From contig SVIV01000002.1 of assembly GCA_015069325.1 (NCBI GenBank), forward strand, positions 62,001-126,000: a DNA stretch of 64,000 nt, given 5' to 3'. Shown in pieces: positions 29,310 to 39,168 of this stretch. This stretch comes from Clostridiales bacterium (GTDB lineage: Bacteria; Bacillota; Clostridia; Christensenellales; UBA1242). Below the pieces are notes generated by a model. It ran no database searches, was not told the origin of the DNA, and worked only from the letters and a program-made list of their open reading frames with translations. The position numbers and the translations under genes were made by a program. Position 1 is the stretch's first letter. Each line of letters opens with the position of its first letter.

Positions 29310-30590
29310 TTACTTTAATTTACCAAGTGCGCCATCTTTAAACAATTTCTTTAATCGCACTTCTACAATTTCATTTGTTAAATCTTTTTGAGTTGAATTT
29401 TCATCAATATATACTCGTATGTAGTTTTCACTATAACCTACAAAATAGCCATCAATTTTTTCTTCTATCAACACATTTGCAAATTTGCTTTTCTTGATAA
29501 ATTTTCTTTTTAATTTTTCGCCAATTTTATCCAGGCGAGCCACCCTTTTCGATTTAACATCGCCCGACATATCTTTATATAATTTCGAAGCAACTGTGCC
29601 TTCTCTTTTTGAATATGGGAAAATATGCAACTGAGAAAATTTAACCTTTTGAACAAACTTACAAGTATCTAAAAATTCTTCATCGCTTTCTTCTGGGAAG
29701 CCCACTATAACATCTGTTGTAATCCCAGCAAAAGGGAAATATTTTCTGATTAAATTTACAGAAAGTCCAAACTGATTCGTCGTGTAGTGCCTATTCATTC
29801 TTTTCAAAACACTATCACAACCGCTTTGTAATGACAGGTGAAAATGCGGGCAAAAGTTTGTAAGTTTTGCAAGGCCTTTGATAAAATCTTCACTCACAAG
29901 AGTATCTTCAACTGACCCTAACCTAATCCTTTTCCCAAGCTTATCAAGCTGCTCCATAAGAGTCAATAATGCAGGCTCCCCATCTATTTTATAATCGGTA
30001 ACATTAATCCCAGTCAAGACAATTTCTTGAACGTCATCTCCTAAACTCATTGCTTCATTTAATATTGAAAATATCCCCCTAGAGCGGCTTCTTCCACGAA
30101 GATATGGAATAATACAATAAGAGCAAAAATTGTTGCAACCGTCTTGAATTTTAATATATGCCCTAATCCTTGAAGGTTTAGCGATCATATTATCTTCATA
30201 TTCATTTGGCAAAATTGATATATTTTTGATGTTTTTTTGCGATTTTTCAATGCTTTTTGTGTAATTATCTATATATTTTGCTATTTCAATCTTTCCCGCA
30301 ACGCCACCTACATATTCAACATCCTTGTCTAAAAACTGCTGCGCATTGTTTTGCGAAGCACATCCGCAAACAAATATCTTTGCAACGGGATTTAATTTTC
30401 TACACCTTGCGACCATCTGCCTTGACTTCTTCTCCGCTTCTCCCGTAACAGCACAAGTATTAATTACAAAAACGTCCGCCTTTTCCATCAAGTCGGTCGC
30501 ATCGTATCCTTTTAAAATTAAATTTTGAATAAGTGCATCGCTTTCATATTTGTTTACTTTACACCCAAGTGTTACTACTGAAATTTTCAT
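29310..30590 (-). CDS. mtaB: tRNA t6A37 methylthiotransferase MtaB (radical SAM)
   Basis: MKISVVTLGCKVNKYESDAL, GCNNFCSYCIIPYLRGRSRSR. Confidence 0.93.
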   Translation of the reverse strand: MKISVVTLGCKVNKYESDALIQNLILKGYDATDLMEKADVFVINTCAVTGEAEKKSRQMVARCRKLNPVAKIFVCGCASQNNAQQFLDKDVEYVGGVAGKIEIAKYIDNYTKSIEKSQKNIKNISILPNEYEDNMIAKPSRIRAYIKIQDGCNNFCSYCIIPYLRGRSRSRGIFSILNEAMSLGDDVQEIVLTGINVTDYKIDGEPALLTLMEQLDKLGKRIRLGSVEDTLVSEDFIKGLAKLTNFCPHFHLSLQSGCDSVLKRMNRHYTTNQFGLSVNLIRKYFPFAGITTDVIVGFPEESDEEFLDTCKFVQKVKFSQLHIFPYSKREGTVASKLYKDMSGDVKSKRVARLDKIGEKLKRKFIKKSKFANVLIEEKIDGYFVGYSENYIRVYIDENSTQKDLTNEIVEVRLKKLFKDGALGKLK

Positions 30591-30770
30591 ATAAAAATAT
30601 TATCAAATTCGACAAAAAAAATCAAGCCATATTGCAAAAAATTTTCACATTACACACCCTACTTAAAAAACACAAAATAAAGACCTGTTTTTTTAATAAT
30701 ATATGTTATTTTTATTTTTTTTTGAAATTTTTAAGGCTAAATTCTTCAATTATTTAAGTAGCAAAAAACA

Positions 30771-30799
30771 TTGCAAAAAAATAAACATTATGCTATAAT
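30771..30799 (+). promoter_or_regulatory. Promoter, extended -10
   Basis: TTGCAA-N17-TATAAT preceded by TATGC; SD aaggaga downstream. Confidence 0.7.
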
Positions 30800-30817
30800 C
30801 CCCATAAGGAGAAAGCA

Positions 30818-31987
30818 ATGGAAAAATTCAATATTGTAATTTTAGGTGCAGGAGCAAGTGGTTGTATGTGCGCAATGAATATCGCAAAAGACAAAAAAGT
30901 TTTGCTTATCGACAAAGCAAACTTACCTGCAAAAAAATTAATGGCAACAGGAAATGGAAGGTGCAATTTAACAAACTTAAATTTAAATACTCCTTTCGCT
31001 TATAATCAAAACTTAGCTTCATATTTTGATAAATTTAATGAAGTTGAAACGGTTGCATTTTTTCAAAGAATAGGTCTAGTTTGCACTAATGACGAAGAAG
31101 GTCGAGTATATCCATTTTCTTTTGCAGCCAAAAGCGTAATTGACGTCATTCACAATACACTAAACCAAAATAAAAATCTCACACTCAAAATGAATTGCGA
31201 ATTTTTCAATCTTTCAAAAGACGGAAATCTATTTAAAATTTCTACAAACCAAGGCGACTTTATTAGCGAACAAATTGTCGTTTGTCTTGGTGGCAACAAG
31301 GGCGAAGAGATATTAAAAAAATTTAATATTGATTATAAAAAATTCACGCCCAGTCTATGTAGTTTAAAAACTGAAAAAACAAAATTACTTGAAAACACAA
31401 AAATCTCAAACGTGCAAGTAACCGCAATTGATAAACAAGGAAACAAACATACCGAGCAAGGAGAAATACTTTTTAAAGATAGCGGAATCAGTGGAATTTG
31501 CATTTTCAACCTTTCGGCACTATTTGCAAGAGAAGAATCCTTTGACGGAAAAATCATTATTGATCTTATGCCAAATTATTCAGAAAAACAGCTCAAAAAG
31601 TTGCTTTTTTATAGAAAGATTTTAAACGTAAAAGTCAATAAAGTTTTTGAAGGACTTTTCACAAATCCAATTGCATATCACATTCTTAACACTTTAAAGT
31701 TAGACGAAAACAAATTTTGCTCTCAATTAACCGACGATGAAATAAATAATATTGCAAACTCAATAAAATCACTTACCTTTACCGTAAAAGGTTATTATGA
31801 CAACAATCAAATTTTTGCTGGTGGCGCAAGCCTTTCTGCACTTGATAAAAATTTACAATCAAAGCAGATTAAAGGATTATACTTCTGCGGAGAAATCTGC
31901 GACGTTGACGGTATATGCGGTGGATACAACCTGCAATGGGCTTGGACAAGCGGGAAAATTGTCGCAGACCATATTAATTTAAATTAA
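30818..31987 (+). CDS. HI0933/YhiN-family flavoprotein
   Basis: VILGAGASGCMCAMNIAKDKKVLLIDKANLPAKKLMATGNGRCNLTN; GLYFCGEICDVDGICGGYNLQWAWTSG. Confidence 0.93.
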   Translation: MEKFNIVILGAGASGCMCAMNIAKDKKVLLIDKANLPAKKLMATGNGRCNLTNLNLNTPFAYNQNLASYFDKFNEVETVAFFQRIGLVCTNDEEGRVYPFSFAAKSVIDVIHNTLNQNKNLTLKMNCEFFNLSKDGNLFKISTNQGDFISEQIVVCLGGNKGEEILKKFNIDYKKFTPSLCSLKTEKTKLLENTKISNVQVTAIDKQGNKHTEQGEILFKDSGISGICIFNLSALFAREESFDGKIIIDLMPNYSEKQLKKLLFYRKILNVKVNKVFEGLFTNPIAYHILNTLKLDENKFCSQLTDDEINNIANSIKSLTFTVKGYYDNNQIFAGGASLSALDKNLQSKQIKGLYFCGEICDVDGICGGYNLQWAWTSGKIVADHINLN

Positions 31988-32087
31988 CAACAACAGACTC
32001 ATTGTTGTTGAAACTTTGATTATTTTCTTCCAACTGGTTGCTATATGTTTTATGAAGTCTGGCAAAAATTGACATATTTTAGACGAC

Positions 32088-32118
32088 AAAAAAAAGCATC
32101 ATTTAAGATGCTTTTTTC
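32088..32118 (-). terminator. Terminator of lipoprotein gene
   Basis: aaaaaaagcatcatttaagatgcttttttctt. Confidence 0.75.
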
Positions 32119-33348
32119 TTATTCAGCAACAATATTTGTATTTCCATTCACATCATATCCATCTGCATATGGAGCAAACACTTTTGCAGCGTAAGCCTTC
32201 ATAATATCATCTTCAGCAACTTCTTCTCCTAAAGCAAATACTTTTCCTGTATTTGTATTTCCTGCAAAATCATATTTATGAACATCAGTATCAAACACCA
32301 CATTTACTTGACCTGCAATTGCCGCATATGCAGGTTGATTTGCTTTAACGTCACCAGCAAGATTTTCACAAATAGTTAAATCTCCATTATTTACATTGTT
32401 TGTAATAACCGCCAAACTATTAACACTCTTTGTCCAACCATAAAGAGTAATACCAGAAGCCATTGAAACAAAACGTGTTTCTTTACCAGTATCAATCTTT
32501 GCGCCAATAGATGTAATATCTCCATTATTTACGCATTGATTAATCTTGACATTTAAACCATCTGTAGATGACATAAAACCTAAAATTCCGCTTACTTTAT
32601 AAAGTCCAGTTACATCAGCATTATTTTCTGAATTCTCAATAACAATTGGCTTACTTACAGAACTCTTATATGCACGACCAACTAATCCTCCAATAGCATC
32701 ATAACCACCATTGATAGTTCCATTTACAACACAGTTATCAATTGTCAATGCACCGCTTGAGAAACCTACAATTCCACCAACACCATCGCCTTTAAGATAG
32801 TCTTGATTGCAATTATAATTTACCGTAACTTCAAGATTTTTAATTGTTGCATCAACAACCATTCCAAAAAGACCATAGTGATAAGTATAAGTGAAAATTT
32901 CAACAGCATTATCACCTTCGCCAACTACTACTGCAGGCAAGTCAGATTCTTCTGACTGATGCGCTGCGTTTGGCACATAGCCTACATTTGACAAATTAAT
33001 AATTTTTTTACCATTCCCATCAAATATACCCGAGAATACTTTTGCATTAGCCAAGTCGCTTCTATGTCCAAGTCCGATAGGCGTCCAAGTCAAATTTGCC
33101 ATATCTAAATCGCAAGCAAGTCTAATTGTTGTATTTTCAAACTTATTACCTTGATTTACTGCCACAGCAAATCCTGCCAATTCCTCAGCAGAATTAATAT
33201 TAATTACCCCACCTTCTTCAACAGATAATGAAGCAACCGTTCCGTCCCACGTATCCATTTTAGGACCTTTGTCAATACACGCAGCAAGTGATAATGCGCA
33301 AGGAATTACTAATGCAACTCCAAGAGCAGTAGCGATTTTCTTTTTCAT
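32119..33348 (-). CDS. Lipoprotein with GLUG-type surface repeats
   Basis: Lipobox LSLAAC; FSGIFDGNGKKIINLSN, YGLFGMVVDATIKNLEV, GDGVGGIVGFSSGALTIDNCVVNGTI, IGGLVGRA. Confidence 0.82.
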   Translation of the reverse strand: MKKKIATALGVALVIPCALSLAACIDKGPKMDTWDGTVASLSVEEGGVININSAEELAGFAVAVNQGNKFENTTIRLACDLDMANLTWTPIGLGHRSDLANAKVFSGIFDGNGKKIINLSNVGYVPNAAHQSEESDLPAVVVGEGDNAVEIFTYTYHYGLFGMVVDATIKNLEVTVNYNCNQDYLKGDGVGGIVGFSSGALTIDNCVVNGTINGGYDAIGGLVGRAYKSSVSKPIVIENSENNADVTGLYKVSGILGFMSSTDGLNVKINQCVNNGDITSIGAKIDTGKETRFVSMASGITLYGWTKSVNSLAVITNNVNNGDLTICENLAGDVKANQPAYAAIAGQVNVVFDTDVHKYDFAGNTNTGKVFALGEEVAEDDIMKAYAAKVFAPYADGYDVNGNTNIVAE

Positions 33349-33451
33349 AATTACCCCCTTAATATTATAATATCAATTTTAGTTTACCCATTTTTAAAAA
33401 TTTTGTCAAACAAAATAACACATTATCAAAAAATTATAATTCACCATAAAA

Positions 33452-33480
33452 AAAGACGAGATAATCTCGCCTTTTTTTAC
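33452..33480 (-). terminator. Terminator of phosphoketolase gene
   Basis: aaaaaaagacgagataatctcgccttttttt. Confidence 0.75.
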
Positions 33481-33489
33481 TTGCATTTT

Positions 33490-35829
33490 TTATTCCCATT
33501 TCCAATCTGCAACTTCTGGCATATCTACACCATAACGCGCAATATATTTTTTATGTTTATCTAAAAGCTTATTAATTTCTACAACTAATTTTGCTTCCTG
33601 CTTTTCAAGCCCCAACTGCTTAATTACATCTAAAAGAAGATGATACCTATCAATCTCATTTCTTACCCTCATATCAAAAGCAGTTGTTATACAACCTTCT
33701 TCCTGATAACCGTGAACAGAAAATTTTCGATTTTTTCTTGCAGAAATAAGTTCGTTAATAAGGCTATCGTATCCATGATAGTTGAAAATAACAGGTCGAT
33801 CTTTAGTAAACAATTTATCAAATTCTTTATCCGTCAACCCGTGTGGGTGCTCACTATCACTCGGAAGACGCATAAGGTCAACAACGTTGACGAATTTATA
33901 TTTTACCTTTGGCAAATACTTTTTAACAAGCCTTGCACAAGCCATTGTTTCAAGCGTTGGCGTATCTCCCGCACAAGCAAGCACAATATCTGGCTTTTCG
34001 CTTCCACAATTTGAAGCCCAAACCCATTCCCCTGCACCTTTTGCGCAATGAGCAATCGCTTCGTCCATACTAAGCCATTGCCAACTTGGATGTTTTGAAG
34101 CAACAATTGCATTGATATAGTTTTCCGTTGCTTGAATATGATCATAACAAGAAATCAAACAGTTTGCATCTGGTGGAAGATAAATTCTTACAATGTCCGC
34201 CTTTTTGTTTACAAGATGATCCAAAAATCCAGGTTCTTGATGAGAATAACCGTTATGGTCTTGTTGCCAAACATTTGAAGTAAGAATCAAGTTTAACGAT
34301 GAAATTGGCTTGCGCCAAGGAATCGACCTGATTTCTTTAATCCATTTTGCGTGTTGAGAAACCATACTATCAACAACTCTCGCAAATGCTTCATAAGTGG
34401 CAAACATTCCGTGTCTTCCCGTAAGAAGATATCCTTCAAGCCAACCTTCGCAGGCGTGTTCTGAAAGAAAACTATCCATAATTCGCCCATCTTTTGCAAG
34501 ATCTTCATCGGTAGGAAGAATTTTTCCACAGAATGTGCGTTTTTCAACTTCAAAAGCGTGATAAAGCCTGTTAGACTTTGCTTCATCGGGTGCAAAAATG
34601 CGATAATTTTGCTTGTCTTTATTTAAAACAAAAACATCTCTGATATATCGACTAAGTTCCAACATATCCTGCTTTTTAACTTTTCCGTGCCCCTGTATAT
34701 CAACCGCATATTCTTTTAAATCAGGAAGCGACAGCGGAATAATCTCTTGATTAGTGTGCGGATTTGCACTTATTCTCTTATCACCCTTTGGTAAAATTGA
34801 TTTAATATCTTCTTTTAAGGTATAATCATCGTTAAACAGTTCTTCTGGACGATAACTCTTCATCCATTTTTCAAGAATTTCAATATGATGATCTTTAGAC
34901 ATATCAACAGGCACTTGATGAGCCCTAAAAGAACCTTCTATTTGTTTCCCATCTACTACCTGAGGCACAGTCCAGCCTTTTGGCGTTTTTAAAATAATCA
35001 TTGGCCAGTTTATGCTGTCAAAAGAAAAACCATTTCTTGCTTTTTGTTGAATTTCCTTGATTTTTTCGATGCATTGATCAACCGCTATTGCCATTGACTT
35101 GTGCATCATTTTAGGCCTATCGCCTTCGACAAAAATCGCGTCCCAACCCATTCCAGAGAAATAATTACGAAGTTGCATATTTGTCATTCTTCCCATAACG
35201 GTAGGATTGGCAATTTTATAACCATTTAAATGAAGGATTGGCAATACAGCGCCATCTCTAGCAGGATTCAAAAATTTGTTTGATTGCCAAGACGTTGCAA
35301 GTGGCCCAGTTTCTGCTTCCCCATCACCGACAATAACAGTCGCAATCAAATCTTTATTATCAAATACTGAACCAAAACCATGAAGCAAACTATACCCCAG
35401 TTCACCACCTTCGTTAATTGAACCCGGAACTTGCGGAGCAACGTGAGAAGATACACCATAAGGGAATGAGAATTGTTTGCAAAATCTTGTCATTCCAGCT
35501 TCATCAAAAGAACAGTCTGGATAATATTCACTATAAGTCCCTTCTAAATATGAATTTGCAAGAAAAAAGTTTCCGCCGTGCCCCGGTCCTGAAACCAAAA
35601 GCATATTCAAATCATATTTTTGAATCGCCCTATTCATATGTGCATAAATAAAGTTTTGTCCTGGCACAGTCCCCCAATGCCCCACAACCTTTTTCTTAAT
35701 ATCTGCTTTTTTAATAGGCTCTTTAAGAAGTGGATTTCGAAGCATATATAATTGAGCAACAGATAAATAATTTGCCGCCCTAAAATATCTGTCCATTTTT
35801 TCAAAATAACTTTTGCTATTATAATTCAT
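33490..35829 (-). CDS. xfp: Xylulose-5-phosphate/fructose-6-phosphate phosphoketolase
   Basis: GHWGTVPGQNFIYAHMNRAI, GPGHGG, IVGDGEAETGPLATSWQSNKFLNPARDGAVLPILHLNGYKIANPTV. Confidence 0.97.
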   Translation of the reverse strand: MNYNSKSYFEKMDRYFRAANYLSVAQLYMLRNPLLKEPIKKADIKKKVVGHWGTVPGQNFIYAHMNRAIQKYDLNMLLVSGPGHGGNFFLANSYLEGTYSEYYPDCSFDEAGMTRFCKQFSFPYGVSSHVAPQVPGSINEGGELGYSLLHGFGSVFDNKDLIATVIVGDGEAETGPLATSWQSNKFLNPARDGAVLPILHLNGYKIANPTVMGRMTNMQLRNYFSGMGWDAIFVEGDRPKMMHKSMAIAVDQCIEKIKEIQQKARNGFSFDSINWPMIILKTPKGWTVPQVVDGKQIEGSFRAHQVPVDMSKDHHIEILEKWMKSYRPEELFNDDYTLKEDIKSILPKGDKRISANPHTNQEIIPLSLPDLKEYAVDIQGHGKVKKQDMLELSRYIRDVFVLNKDKQNYRIFAPDEAKSNRLYHAFEVEKRTFCGKILPTDEDLAKDGRIMDSFLSEHACEGWLEGYLLTGRHGMFATYEAFARVVDSMVSQHAKWIKEIRSIPWRKPISSLNLILTSNVWQQDHNGYSHQEPGFLDHLVNKKADIVRIYLPPDANCLISCYDHIQATENYINAIVASKHPSWQWLSMDEAIAHCAKGAGEWVWASNCGSEKPDIVLACAGDTPTLETMACARLVKKYLPKVKYKFVNVVDLMRLPSDSEHPHGLTDKEFDKLFTKDRPVIFNYHGYDSLINELISARKNRKFSVHGYQEEGCITTAFDMRVRNEIDRYHLLLDVIKQLGLEKQEAKLVVEINKLLDKHKKYIARYGVDMPEVADWKWE

Positions 35830-35830
35830 A

Positions 35831-36436
35831 TTAACTCCCTTTATTTTGCTTATTTAGTTTTGTTTTATAACAGTGATAACACATTCCTTCATATCTATCA
35901 TCACCACCAATCACAATTTCTTCACCTTCACAAACAATTTTCCCATCATTTAGCCTTGCATTTATTGTTGCCTTTCGCCCGCAACGGCAAACAGATTTGA
36001 TTTCATTTATTGAATCTGCAAGTTCTATCAGTCTTTTACTTCCTTCAAAAAGTTCTGTTTTATAATTAGTAAGCAAGCCGAAACACAATACAGGCAAAAA
36101 TAATGAAAGCTCTTTCAATTCTTCTACCTGAGATTTTGTAAGAAATTGACATTCATCTACGATTATCACATTTTTTTGAATCTTGTTTACATTTACAATC
36201 ATATGTTTTTGACAGATATCAAAAAAGTTATCTTCTTTAGTAAATTCAAGACATTCACTTTTTAGCCCAATTCTGCTTGAAACATAACTTTTTCCATTTT
36301 CTTGGCAACGATTATCGCAAATTGGCTTAAATAAAAAAACATTAAACCCTTTTTGCTGATAGTTAAATTTAATCATAAGCGCTTGGGCTGTTTTTGAACT
36401 TCCCATAGCACCATATCTAAAATATAGTTTATTCAT
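35831..36436 (-). CDS. tdk: Thymidine kinase
   Basis: YFRYGAMGSSKTAQAL, VIIVDECQFLTKSQVEEL, Zn-binding CRCGRKA / CYHC. Confidence 0.93.
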   Translation of the reverse strand: MNKLYFRYGAMGSSKTAQALMIKFNYQQKGFNVFLFKPICDNRCQENGKSYVSSRIGLKSECLEFTKEDNFFDICQKHMIVNVNKIQKNVIIVDECQFLTKSQVEELKELSLFLPVLCFGLLTNYKTELFEGSKRLIELADSINEIKSVCRCGRKATINARLNDGKIVCEGEEIVIGGDDRYEGMCYHCYKTKLNKQNKGS

Positions 36437-36515
36437 TTTATCCCCTTATAGCCATTTTAAACTTTACATTTTTTTTTGTCAAATAATCCGCACAAATAAT
36501 TTAAATTTTATCCAC

Positions 36516-36548
36516 AAAAAAACTCTAATGTTTTTCATTAGAGTCTTA
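36516..36548 (-). terminator. Terminator of rnr
   Basis: aaaaaaactctaatgtttttcattagagtctt. Confidence 0.7.
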
Positions 36549-39020
36549 TTTGAAATTTGAATCTTCATAGTCATAATCTTTTTTGTGATTTTGTTTATCC
36601 TTTCGTCGTTTATCTCTCTTTTTCTTTTCTTTTTGACGAATGATATTGCCAATATAATTCTTTTTATTTGTTGTTTCTCGCATTTCAGCCTGACTTACCA
36701 TTTTCACATCAGTCTTTCCAATAACTCTCATCGCTTTTCTATCTGCTTTTTCAATGATAAAGTCAATTGGCTTGCAAAGTGCAAGGATAATATTTCCATT
36801 GCCATCATATACAGCACATCTTTGAGGAGAAAGTTCGCAATCAGACGAATTTCTACCAATAACTTGCGATAATGGAATTTCTGCACTTATCCCTTTTGAA
36901 TCTTCTTTAACAATAACAATAATGTCATCTTCAAAGCCTTCTTCTGGAGATGTTGCACGAAGTTTAGTAATTCTTCCGTGCATTTTTTCGCCAATATGTT
37001 GTTCGCAATATATTACGCTGTTGATATCTTCAAAATCTTTTTCTGCTTGATCAACCGCAAGCTGTCTAGAATTTGCAATGTCAACAATCTTTTGAATTTT
37101 ATTTAAAGAAATCTTACTTGTTCCGTGAATATCTGCAAGAATATTGTATTGAGTAATATAGTCAGGCACTCTTCTGATAGGAGAAGTAGTGTGAGAATAA
37201 TGTGGAGATTGAAGTGCGTAATGCGAAATTCGCTCTCCTTCCCATTCAACATACTCATCATCTGGATCATTACTGTAAAGATGATCGCTATAAACAGCCC
37301 TTGACTGCATTTTAATTAGGAAGTTGTTTACAACTTCTTCGTTTGCTCCATCTTTTACAATTTCAAGCAAATCTCTTGTCCCCTCTGCAGAAAGATCACC
37401 ATCAAATTCAATCCCTAAAATGTCAAAAAATTCATTGGCTCTTTCAATTTTATGTGGATTTGGTTCGTCGTGAACACGATAAATATTGTCTAAATTATTA
37501 TCCTTTGCATATTTAGCTGTAACTTCATTTGCGCTTATCATAAATGCTTCAATCACTTCGTGATAATACAGGTGTGAAAGTGGAACAATATCTACAATAT
37601 TTTGCAAATCTTCATCAAACTTAATCTCTCTTTCCTTGCTTGCAAAAAATCTAATCATTTTTCTTGATTCAAAACCTTGTTTAATAACTTTTCCTGCACA
37701 ACAATTCATCACTACTTGTTCTTCTTCAGAAAGTGTTTGCCCACTTCTAATTTTTTCTGTCAATTCATCCAGAGTAACATCTTTGTTTTCATCAACAATA
37801 TTTTGAGCATCTTGATAAGCATATTTTTTCTTGCTTTGAATCACTGCATCATAAATTCTACTGCGTTTAATACTTCCCGTGGTCTTATCTACAGTAAATT
37901 TGACAACAAAAGCCAGTCTATCTTCATTTGGATTTAATGAACAAATTCCTGTTGAAAGTTGAGTAGGTAAAATATTGTATGCCTTATTTGGAGCATAAAT
38001 TGTAAAACCACCTTCAATATACTTCTTCCCTATTTCACTGTTTAAATCAAAGTATTTAGTAACATTTGCAACCGCAATATAACAAACTATATCGCCATTT
38101 TCATTTACAGTTGAATAAATTGCATCGTCCATATCTTTGCAAGTTGCAGGATCAACTGTAGTAAAATTGATATGTCTTAAATCTACAATATTTCCCCTAT
38201 GACTTCTTTTTGCTTCGGCTTCTGAAATAAGATTAAAGTCTGCAATGTTTACTTTATTTGGAATTTTTGCAATCTCTTTTTCAAGTGATTCACCTTCCCA
38301 ACTCATAATTGCACCATAACTTTCTGCAATAGCGTCAAATTCGTGAATAGGATTTCCCGCATCGCCCTTGATTTCAACAATTTTTCCGCCAAGAAGCGGT
38401 GCATTTACATCAACAAGCTCCATCACGCAAAGTTTATCTTGAAAGGCTGCTTGTTCATCCGAACTGTTGAGAATAGGAATTTGTCTTGTAGCAAAACTTT
38501 TCTTATTTGGTATAAAAACCAATTCGTCGTGACTTAGTTTCAACACTCTTCCAAGTGCAAGATTTGGATTAGTGAGCTCCAACTTTGTTGCATTGCGTTC
38601 TTTGTATGATGAAAAAGTTTCTCCGTAATTTTTCCCCAACACAATTGCTTCATCACTTCCACTTATACTCTCAATAACAACGTGAAGCGGATCTCCATTG
38701 CTATAACTTGAAGCTACACTTTTACTAATCCTATACTTTTTATTAGTTTCCGGCATAACAACATAAAATTCATTGTTTCCCATTTCTTTTAAATACCCAA
38801 GTTTAACAATTTCTGGATTAATTGAAACCATTTCCTTATCTTTAATAATGCCGCCATTTGCAACAAGCCTGTCGAATGCCTGATAAAATCTATTTTTTGT
38901 GCTTATTTTCTTTCTGAAAATAAGTTGATTTCTCATAGTGTTTTTATGAATCTGATTATGAAAAAATGCACATCTGTAAATCGCCCCAATATTTTTAATC
39001 ATTTCAAAATCATTTGCCAT
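36546..39020 (-). CDS. rnr: Ribonuclease R family exoribonuclease
   Basis: DLRHINFTTVDPATCKDMDDAIYSTVN RNB motif; SPHYSHTTSPIRRVPDYITQYN; basic tail. Confidence 0.93.
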   Translation of the reverse strand: MANDFEMIKNIGAIYRCAFFHNQIHKNTMRNQLIFRKKISTKNRFYQAFDRLVANGGIIKDKEMVSINPEIVKLGYLKEMGNNEFYVVMPETNKKYRISKSVASSYSNGDPLHVVIESISGSDEAIVLGKNYGETFSSYKERNATKLELTNPNLALGRVLKLSHDELVFIPNKKSFATRQIPILNSSDEQAAFQDKLCVMELVDVNAPLLGGKIVEIKGDAGNPIHEFDAIAESYGAIMSWEGESLEKEIAKIPNKVNIADFNLISEAEAKRSHRGNIVDLRHINFTTVDPATCKDMDDAIYSTVNENGDIVCYIAVANVTKYFDLNSEIGKKYIEGGFTIYAPNKAYNILPTQLSTGICSLNPNEDRLAFVVKFTVDKTTGSIKRSRIYDAVIQSKKKYAYQDAQNIVDENKDVTLDELTEKIRSGQTLSEEEQVVMNCCAGKVIKQGFESRKMIRFFASKEREIKFDEDLQNIVDIVPLSHLYYHEVIEAFMISANEVTAKYAKDNNLDNIYRVHDEPNPHKIERANEFFDILGIEFDGDLSAEGTRDLLEIVKDGANEEVVNNFLIKMQSRAVYSDHLYSNDPDDEYVEWEGERISHYALQSPHYSHTTSPIRRVPDYITQYNILADIHGTSKISLNKIQKIVDIANSRQLAVDQAEKDFEDINSVIYCEQHIGEKMHGRITKLRATSPEEGFEDDIIVIVKEDSKGISAEIPLSQVIGRNSSDCELSPQRCAVYDGNGNIILALCKPIDFIIEKADRKAMRVIGKTDVKMVSQAEMRETTNKKNYIGNIIRQKEKKKRDKRRKDKQNHKKDYDYEDSNFK

Positions 39021-39142
39021 AAAAATCTCCTAATCTTTGTTAATTTCAATATATCATACTTCTCGTATAATTTCAATAGTAAAATAAAAAATAATTATAA
39101 ATTTTATACATTTAATACTTGCTCAAATTTGTAAAAATAAAA

Positions 39143-39168
39143 AAAATCCCAGCTGGGATTTTTTTAAA
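39143..39168 (-). terminator. Terminator of thyX-like gene
   Basis: aaaaaaatcccagctgggatttttttaa perfect palindrome. Confidence 0.75.
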
